12,531 bases of DNA from Sandaracinaceae bacterium (GTDB lineage: Bacteria; Myxococcota_A; Polyangia; Polyangiales; Sandaracinaceae): positions 1 to 12,531 of the forward strand of contig JANWYL010000072.1 of the NCBI GenBank assembly GCA_025056955.1, given 5' to 3'. The number at the start of each line of letters is the position of its first letter. Position 1 is the stretch's first letter. Shown here in pieces: positions 7,251 to 12,531 of the stretch. The translations under genes were made by a program, and so were the position numbers. The notes beneath the pieces are model-generated. The model did not search any database. It was not told the origin of the DNA and worked only from the letters and a program-made list of their open reading frames with translations.

Positions 7251-8990
7251 CTACTTGATTGGAGTCGCTTTGAGGGAGGCCTTTCCATCTTTCAAGTACA
7301 CCGTGAAGCGCACCTTTGTTGCTCCGTGGGTTTTTTGGATTTTTTCCTGATTACGCAGGAGTTGCTCCCTGAACTTCTCATAGGTGAGGCCAGCAACCGA
7401 TTCACCGCACTGCTGCTTTGTGGCAATGTACTGCTCGTAGATTTCCCTAAAGTGGGCTTCGTCGATCACCAGCCCACTCTCTCTGGCGCTTTGGCGGATC
7501 AAATCTTGAGGCACTTGAGAAACAAGGGTGCGCTCCTCCTCTTCGTCATCAAAGAGGGGAGAAATTTGGAACGAACCAGTCACGGTGGGAGCTGGCCCCT
7601 TGAGCGATGGCTGAGGAGGAGTTTTGGGAGGAGCAGGGGGGGGAGGGATGGGCTTTGCCACAGAAGATGGGGGCGCAGGTTTGGGAGAGGCAAGGGGTGG
7701 AGGAGGGGCTGCTCCTTGTGGTGGAGAGGCTTGTGATGGAGAGGGGGATGCAGAGCTGGCTTCTTGGGTGCTTGAAGCAAAGCCAAAAAAAGAAGGGGCT
7801 GAGGTTGAAGGAGCTTGGCTCAGAAGGGCATTGAGATCAGCTGCCCGCTTTTTGGCTTGGCCTGCCTGTTCTTGGAGGCGGTCTATCGCATCGTTGATGG
7901 CGCTCCCAATTGTCCTGAACTGAGAAGGCATGTCTTGGAGTGCAAAGCGCTCGCTTTCGCCCTTGCCCAGGGCCTGGGCCAGCTTTCGAAACTGAACAAG
8001 CGGACGGTCCCGCTCGAGGTACACAAAAAGCATCCCCAGGGCTAAAAGGCCAAAAATCGCCCCAAGCATCGTTGGCAGTGCTGCTTTCCAATCTTCTTGG
8101 GAAGCGGAGCTCAACAAGGCCCAAGGCGAGGCGAGGAGCTTCAAGGGACGGGCAACAACATACCCACAGCCTGCTTCTCCAGCACTTCCAACCAGAGGTG
8201 CGTAGATGGCAAGGCCTCCCATAGAAAGCTCTTGGACATCGCTTGCCTCCCCCTTCGAGAGGGGGCCCTCGAGCACGGTTGGCAGGACTTGCGCCAGCTC
8301 GTCGCGACGTGGCGCCTTTTGTACCCCTTCAGGCATGCCACTTGCCACGATCTGGTTTCGGATGAAAAAGCCAAGACTCGCTCCGTGGAGGTAGTTCGAT
8401 ACAACCCGAGATGCAAAGGCGTCATCCAAGCGTTTGGCATGGATGATTGCTCCAATGAACTGCCCCCCCTCAATGACTGGCCGCGCTGCGATGCGGTAAA
8501 GCTCTCCATTCCATGTCCAAACGTCATCGCGCATGTAGCCTGAAAGCGCACGCGAAACTGCCGGAAATGCGGCAAGGCCAGCAGAGGCTGGAATGGTCCC
8601 AAGGCCAACTTGCCCAGCGATGATGCCTCGTTGATCGACTGCTGCAATGAAATCGCCTGCCATCTCTCCAAGCTGAGCGTTGAGCTCGCCAAGCCTTGTT
8701 GACAAACGGGTGCGGAGGCTCTCTGGCACTTCTGCTGCAGCTCCCCTGGCATTGGCTTCTCGCAATGCCGAGCGAATGTCCCCGTGGGCTGCAATTCCAG
8801 AGATGGCATCAAGGCGGGCCCGGGCGTCGATTTTGAGCAAAAGTTCGAGTTCCTGGCGGTCCCGGGCGAGGTCCATGGCTGTCTGCTGCCGGGCCTGGCC
8901 GTCAAGCCACCTCACCGCAACGACAGAAGAAGCGATCCCAATACCTGCGCCAAGCGCGAGAATGAAGAACCAAAATCGAGACAGCAGCAT
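7251..8990 (-). CDS. MXAN_5187-like membrane sensor protein with proline-rich linker
   Basis: The 579-residue protein has a first membrane helix (about 6-27), an extracytoplasmic region (30-300) resembling a Cache-type sensor domain, and a second helix (304-326). A HAMP-like segment follows (327-380, with LERDRPLVQFRKLAQALGKG). Next is an Ala/Ser/Pro-rich linker (about 392-470, several runs of three to five Pro), an acidic patch DDEEEE (481-486) and a conserved-looking C-terminal domain (about 505-579: HFREIYEQYIATKQQCGE, RFTVYLKDGK, KATPIK). I recognise this end as the C-terminal domain found in the myxobacterial MXAN_5187 protein family, from memory only. There is no kinase, GGDEF or methyl-accepting domain, so output is unknown. 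GAGG lies 7 nt before the ATG. It lies 24 bp after the secreted-protein gene, so they are probably co-transcribed. Confidence 0.82.
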   Translation of the reverse strand: MLLSRFWFFILALGAGIGIASSVVAVRWLDGQARQQTAMDLARDRQELELLLKIDARARLDAISGIAAHGDIRSALREANARGAAAEVPESLRTRLSTRLGELNAQLGEMAGDFIAAVDQRGIIAGQVGLGTIPASAGLAAFPAVSRALSGYMRDDVWTWNGELYRIAARPVIEGGQFIGAIIHAKRLDDAFASRVVSNYLHGASLGFFIRNQIVASGMPEGVQKAPRRDELAQVLPTVLEGPLSKGEASDVQELSMGGLAIYAPLVGSAGEAGCGYVVARPLKLLASPWALLSSASQEDWKAALPTMLGAIFGLLALGMLFVYLERDRPLVQFRKLAQALGKGESERFALQDMPSQFRTIGSAINDAIDRLQEQAGQAKKRAADLNALLSQAPSTSAPSFFGFASSTQEASSASPSPSQASPPQGAAPPPPLASPKPAPPSSVAKPIPPPPAPPKTPPQPSLKGPAPTVTGSFQISPLFDDEEEERTLVSQVPQDLIRQSARESGLVIDEAHFREIYEQYIATKQQCGESVAGLTYEKFREQLLRNQEKIQKTHGATKVRFTVYLKDGKASLKATPIK

Positions 8991-9014
8991 CGAATCGCCT
9001 CGCGGTTTAGAGAG

Positions 9015-9737
9015 CTAAGGTTTGGGGAGAGAAATCGGTTCGATGACCACTTCTTTTGCATCGCCGACTTGAACGGCGCGCCCAGGGAGGACTTCTCGAC
9101 TGCCGTGGAAAACCCTAATGGTATAGCTTCCTGGCTCGATCCCGCGAAAAACAAAGCTTCCATTCGGATCGACGGAAGCCCTTGCGATGAGGTCACTTAG
9201 CACATGGAGATGACCGCGTACATGGGGAAAGTTACGGTCACGAAGAGGCCAATTCCCAGGTGCAGAAAACTGAAGGGGCCTCGATTGGCCAGGCGCTGTT
9301 TGCACGGGAGGGAGCTCAGCGTTGCCTTCTGCAAAGAGCTCGTATGGGCAAGCGTCTTCGTTTCTCAGGAGAGCCGTTTGCCCCGCACGAAGCACAACTG
9401 TTGCGGGGAAAAGCGAGCCATTATGAAAACGCAAGGCCCCTTGCTCTGCGGCAGGAGTGCCCTGCCCTGTGAGGACCACAGCCACTTCGCGAGCGACATC
9501 GAAAGGCCTGGCTTTGGGTTCAAGGAAACCTGTCCACTCCTCCCAGTAGAAACGACGCATTTGCTGGGTATTTTGAGGTTCAAAAGCTGAAGCATGGTCG
9601 GAGGCAGCCTGAATGGAACCACGGACGTCGGCAGCAGAAACGGCTGAAATGGCGGTGAGCAAAGCGATGGCGAAAGTGGTGAAAGCTCGTACCGAAATAG
9701 ACCGACGAGATTTCTTTCTCGATCGATGTGGATGCAT
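9015..9737 (-). CDS. Secreted cupredoxin-like / carboxypeptidase-regulatory-like beta-sandwich protein
   Basis: Starting at the ATG at 9737 the protein has 240 residues. It opens with a very basic N-region (MHPHRSRKKSRRSISVR), a hydrophobic core and a cleavage site after AVSA (about residue 35), so it is exported. Residues 83-180 look cupredoxin-like (AVVLTGQG, FPATVVLRAGQTALLRNEDACPYELF, FSAPGNW). The usual copper His after the NED motif is Tyr132, so copper binding is doubtful. Residues 185-226 (ASVDPNGSFVFRGIEPGSYT, IRVFHGSREV) match a carboxypeptidase-regulatory-like repeat. Longer in-frame starts exist upstream (TTG at 9821) but would put the signal sequence inside the protein. No strong ribosome site is visible. 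It is the first gene of a probable operon with the sensor gene and is divergent from the PEGA gene. Function is unknown. Confidence 0.77.
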   Translation of the reverse strand: MHPHRSRKKSRRSISVRAFTTFAIALLTAISAVSAADVRGSIQAASDHASAFEPQNTQQMRRFYWEEWTGFLEPKARPFDVAREVAVVLTGQGTPAAEQGALRFHNGSLFPATVVLRAGQTALLRNEDACPYELFAEGNAELPPVQTAPGQSRPLQFSAPGNWPLRDRNFPHVRGHLHVLSDLIARASVDPNGSFVFRGIEPGSYTIRVFHGSREVLPGRAVQVGDAKEVVIEPISLPKP

Positions 9738-9787
9738 TGAAAGTAAGCCTACAAAAGCAACTGGCTCTCGATCAATAATGTGACCCC

Positions 9788-9813
9788 CTCGCGAAGGTGA
9801 CTCGCAAAGGTGA
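9788..9813 (+). repeat. Tandem 13-bp repeat in the divergent intergenic region
   Basis: CTCGCGAAGGTGA (9788-9800) is followed directly by CTCGCAAAGGTGA (9801-9813), 12 of 13 bases identical. It sits between two divergent genes (starts at 9737 and 9861). Two copies on a 13-bp period may be a regulator site or a small duplication. Each copy also contains AAGGTGA, which resembles a ribosome site and could serve the alternative GTG start at 9822. Confidence 0.5.
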
Positions 9814-9860
9814 GAAACCAAGTGCTTGCCTCATCTCTAGAGTCTTTGCTAACCACTTGC

Positions 9861-12134
9861 ATGGCCTTTTGCCGACGCTTTCTCGCTTTGGCGATTTTGC
9901 TTTGCACGCAAGTTCCTTTTCTGTCCCTGGCCCAAAGGAGGGTGCCAAGCATTCCTGTGAACATCGAATCGATTCCTCCTGGGGCAACTGTCTACCTGGA
10001 CTCCGAAACCACCACCCTGGGCGTGACACCCCTGTCTTCGGTGCGGGTACCACGCGGGCCACACACCCTGATTTTCCGTCTGGCAAACCATGAGGAAGCC
10101 CGGTTGAGCGTAAACATTGCACGAAGAAGGGAAACCTTCCGGGCCATTTTGCGCCCCCTTGCGGCGATTGAGGTCTCGCCCGGCAACGAAGGTGCTCGTG
10201 GCGCTTCTGTTTTCATTGACGGCCAGCCCATCCCAGGAGGAACCCTCCAGTTTACGCCAGTGCGCATCGAGAACCTCCAGCCAGGCCGTCACCAGGTGCG
10301 GGCCACTCGCGAGGGCTACGTGCCCTTTGAGCAGTGGGTCGACGCCCAAGGAGGTCAAGTCGTGCGAGTGGCTGTGATGCTCGAAAGGGCTGCACCAACA
10401 ACAGGCTCGATCTTCGTTGCAGCAGACATTGAGGGTGTTCCGATTTTTCTCGATGGGCAGCCAACAAATCTTGTGACTCCTGCGGTGATCGATAACGTTC
10501 CTGCAGGCAACCACACGGTGGAGCTTCGACCTCGAGATGGTGATCCATTCTCACAAGCTTTGGTGGTTGAGGCTGGGCGCAGGGCTGAAGTGCGGGCCAG
10601 ACTGCGCCGCGAAGCCCCAGCGACTGGCACGATTGCTGTTCTCGTCGATCAACCGGGTGCCGTGGTGCGAATCAACGCGGAAACGCTTCCTCCTGGCACC
10701 TACACCAAAAGCGGGTTGGCTCCAGGCACCTACGTCGTGCAGGTGCTGCTTGAAGGCTATCAGCCCTTCCGACGCGAAGTTCAGGTCCAAGCTGGGATGA
10801 CGACCACTGTCGATGTGAATCTCACGCGCATCGAAGCTCCTCCTGGCCCCATTGCCATTCGCGTCAATGTGCCTGGCGCCCGGGTTTTTGTGGACGGGAC
10901 GGAGCACACAGCACCCTATGTGGCCCGCGATCCACGCGGAGGCAATCACGCGATTCGCGTGGTGGCCCGCGGCTACCGCGAACAAAGCTTTACCTGCAAC
11001 AACTCAAACGGTTCAACCGACTGCGATCGCGATATTGTTCTCGAGCCCGAGCAGGTGGGATTCAAGGTGGTGCTCACCCATCCCCTGCGTCCTCAAACAG
11101 TTGCCCGGGTTTTTGTCGACGGAAATGACGTTGGGGCAGTTCCCTACGAAGGGCAACTCACGGTGGGAAGCCACACGATTGCCGTGCGTGCCCCTGGCTA
11201 TGAGCCTTTTGAGCGCCAGGTGAACGTGAGGCTGGGCGAAAACATCCTCATGCAGGTCCGATTGATCGATTCAGGTGAAATCCTTGCTTCCGTCACGACT
11301 TCTCACTCTGCATTGCCAATACCGGTCAATTATCCCTTTTTGGATGTTTCTGTCGGGTGGCCCTACTTTGGAGAGCTGCGCCTCGGAGTCGGGCTCCACG
11401 AACTGATGGATGCAGGCTTTGCGGTCCGCTCTTTTGGACGCATTACCGAATTCGAGGGAAGAGCCCGCTTTGGCACACGGCTTGGAAGCATCCGCCAGCT
11501 CGCAGCAGGTGCCCAAGTGCGCTTTGGAGGTGGCTTGGGCTTCGATTCAAACGTGGCTCGGCCAGTCTATACCGGTTCAATGGATTCGCAGCTTCCTCCT
11601 GGGGTTTGTGATCCTTCCAAGGAGTCTCCTGTCGATGGCATGGGCCAAAGGCTCTCCCAGTGCGCCAACCAAGATGTCCAGCCTCGTGGCCGAGACATGA
11701 TGCGTTACAGCTATGGAGTCAACACTTTCTTTTTGAGCCTCGAAGGGAATTTGAGCCTCGTGCTCGAACCCTTGGCCGTTGTCACCGTTTGGCTTGGCCT
11801 GGACTTGTCAAGCGACCAGTACGCTGGCCATGCCAGAGATCCAGGTGCCTACGCGGACTTTGGCCCAAGCGCTGATCGGATTTGCCGGGATCCAAGCACC
11901 GGGGGCCCGCCGATTAAGATTGAGTGTAAAAGGCAAGAGATGGCGAGACTCAGGCTTGGAGGAGCCGTCGAATTCAACGCGAGCCGTCACTTTGCCATAT
12001 GGGGGATCTTTGAGGGGATCCTCGCCCAAACTTCAGACCACCGCAGGCTGTACTCAAGCGTCCTCGATTTCATTGGTGATCGGCAACCTGACATTCGGAT
12101 TTACCCACGCTTGGGCATCACGTATAAGTTCTAG
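9861..12134 (+). CDS. Multi-PEGA protein with C-terminal outer-membrane beta-barrel
   Basis: From the ATG at 9861 (757 residues) the protein begins with a signal peptide (MAFCRRFLALAILLC, cleavage near SLA). About six PEGA-type repeats follow at roughly 31-99, 100-176, 182-250, 256-323, 330-396 and 399-470. Typical motifs are IPPGATVYLD, VPAGNHTVELR, LAPGTYVVQVLLEGYQPF, VPGARVFVDG and LTVGSHTIAVRAPGYEPF. From about 485 to the end the sequence alternates polar and hydrophobic residues, is rich in Gly and aromatics, and ends in YKF, the terminal-Phe signature of an outer-membrane beta-barrel. PEGA repeats are surface- or wall-associated beta-sandwiches of unclear role; here they would lie in the periplasm or outside. 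GTG starts at 9810 and 9822 (the latter with AAAGGTGA 8 nt upstream) would add 17 or 13 residues; I chose the ATG for the best signal peptide. Confidence 0.88.
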   Translation: MAFCRRFLALAILLCTQVPFLSLAQRRVPSIPVNIESIPPGATVYLDSETTTLGVTPLSSVRVPRGPHTLIFRLANHEEARLSVNIARRRETFRAILRPLAAIEVSPGNEGARGASVFIDGQPIPGGTLQFTPVRIENLQPGRHQVRATREGYVPFEQWVDAQGGQVVRVAVMLERAAPTTGSIFVAADIEGVPIFLDGQPTNLVTPAVIDNVPAGNHTVELRPRDGDPFSQALVVEAGRRAEVRARLRREAPATGTIAVLVDQPGAVVRINAETLPPGTYTKSGLAPGTYVVQVLLEGYQPFRREVQVQAGMTTTVDVNLTRIEAPPGPIAIRVNVPGARVFVDGTEHTAPYVARDPRGGNHAIRVVARGYREQSFTCNNSNGSTDCDRDIVLEPEQVGFKVVLTHPLRPQTVARVFVDGNDVGAVPYEGQLTVGSHTIAVRAPGYEPFERQVNVRLGENILMQVRLIDSGEILASVTTSHSALPIPVNYPFLDVSVGWPYFGELRLGVGLHELMDAGFAVRSFGRITEFEGRARFGTRLGSIRQLAAGAQVRFGGGLGFDSNVARPVYTGSMDSQLPPGVCDPSKESPVDGMGQRLSQCANQDVQPRGRDMMRYSYGVNTFFLSLEGNLSLVLEPLAVVTVWLGLDLSSDQYAGHARDPGAYADFGPSADRICRDPSTGGPPIKIECKRQEMARLRLGGAVEFNASRHFAIWGIFEGILAQTSDHRRLYSSVLDFIGDRQPDIRIYPRLGITYKF

Positions 12135-12199
12135 CCTCTCGATCTTAGGGCGGCCAATTTGGGGAGTACCCACAGGCCAAATGAATTTCAAGGTTTACC

Positions 12200-12531
12200 A
12201 TGCCCCTCGATCTTTCGCCTGAGCTCCTTTTTGGTGGAGAGGTACCTCTTCCTCCTCCTAGGCGGCGCATCTTTTGCAACCGCACCCTCAACCTCCGCTC
12301 CATCCAAGCCGTTGGATTTGATATGGACTACACCCTCGTCCACTACCAGGAAGAGCGGTGGGAAGGGCGGGCATATGAGCACTGCAAAGAGCGCCTCCTA
12401 CATCTTGGCTTGCCTGTCCAATCTTTGACCTTTGACCCCAGCCTGGCGATGCTTGGCCTCGTCCTCGATCTTAAGCTCGGCAATGTCGTCAAAGCCAACC
12501 GCTTTGGCTACATCAAGCGCGCTTCTCACGG
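12200..12531 (+). CDS. HAD-IG family 5'-nucleotidase (partial, N-terminal part)
   Basis: The frame runs from the ATG at 12200 to the window edge (110 complete codons, no stop). It shows the HAD motif I AVGFDMDYTLVHY (about 37-49), with the nucleophile Asp41 and acid/base Asp43. It also has LDLKLGNVVKANRFGYIKRASHG (about 89-111), whose GNVVKANRFGYI core is typical of the cytosolic purine 5'-nucleotidase (cN-II-like, HAD-IG) family that dephosphorylates nucleoside monophosphates. Later HAD motifs lie outside the window, so catalytic completeness is unproven. CAAGG 6 nt before the ATG supports the start. It follows the PEGA gene in the same direction after 65 bp, in which I see no clear terminator. 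Confidence 0.9.
   Translation, partial: MPLDLSPELLFGGEVPLPPPRRRIFCNRTLNLRSIQAVGFDMDYTLVHYQEERWEGRAYEHCKERLLHLGLPVQSLTFDPSLAMLGLVLDLKLGNVVKANRFGYIKRASH

Noticed and set aside
7236..7257. Hairpin (CAAGT/AGG with CCT/ACTTG) at the end of the sensor gene, considered as a terminator
   Set aside because: The stem is short and bulged and no T-run follows on the minus strand.
6538..7350. Plus-strand open frame of 270 codons opposite the universal stress protein gene
   Set aside because: The opposite strand encodes an intact Usp motif; this frame has no recognisable domain and no ribosome site of note.
7540..7840. Low-complexity GGA/GGG-rich stretch, considered as a DNA repeat
   Set aside because: It is the coding sequence of the Ala/Ser/Pro-rich linker of the sensor protein, with no regular DNA repeat unit.
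8141..8905. Minus-strand 254-codon frame inside the sensor gene
   Set aside because: It is a +1/-1 frame shadow rich in Ser/Arg/Gln within a gene whose own frame has membrane helices and a conserved C-terminal domain.
12135..12199. Gap between the PEGA gene and the nucleotidase gene, examined for a terminator or promoter
   Set aside because: No stable hairpin with T-run and no convincing promoter hexamers were found by eye.

Overview
The window looks like a chromosomal stretch of a deltaproteobacterial or Myxococcota-type Gram-negative bacterium. Three things point there: a protein of the myxobacterial MXAN_5187 type (sensor part, proline-rich linker, conserved C-terminal domain), a multi-PEGA outer-membrane protein, and Gram-negative envelope signals (a lipobox, a beta-barrel ending in Phe). 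GC judged by eye is in the mid-50s %, lower than classical high-GC myxobacteria, so the lineage is an inference. I see no IS element, prophage, CRISPR array, tRNA or rRNA. Coding density is very high and no gene-free stretch reaches 300 bases.

Layout. (1) 1-1189, minus: N-terminal part of a fused MFS/spermidine-synthase-like membrane protein that runs off the left edge; it is divergent from a secreted TPR protein at 1271-1942 (plus). (2) 1939-5464, minus: clpS-clpA-aat, a compact N-degron operon containing adaptor, unfoldase and the aminoacyl-transferase that makes secondary N-degrons. aat converges on the TPR gene and both stop codons use one CTAG. The short region before clpS carries a 9-bp direct repeat. 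(3) 5542-7152, minus: universal stress protein, small lipoprotein, and a two-helix membrane protein with a PH-like tail, the last two overlapping. (4) 7251-9737, minus: a likely two-gene operon of a secreted cupredoxin/carboxypeptidase-regulatory-like protein and the MXAN_5187-like sensor protein. (5) 9861-12134, plus, divergent from (4): a signal peptide, about six PEGA repeats and a C-terminal outer-membrane beta-barrel. A 13-bp tandem repeat lies in the divergent gap. (6) 12200-12531, plus: start of a HAD-IG type 5'-nucleotidase, cut by the right edge.

How the genes fit together. Aat would put Leu/Phe on N-terminal Lys/Arg, ClpS would bind the resulting N-degron and ClpA would unfold the protein into ClpP (not in the window). 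The ClpS here has Gln where E. coli has the gatekeeper Met40, so its specificity may differ. The right half looks like an envelope neighbourhood (PEGA-barrel protein, periplasmic cupredoxin-like protein, membrane sensor, lipoprotein). That these act together is inference from gene order only. No clearly new multi-gene defence or metabolic system is visible. The least described items are the PEGA-barrel fusion, the sensor operon opposite it and the ClpS gatekeeper change.
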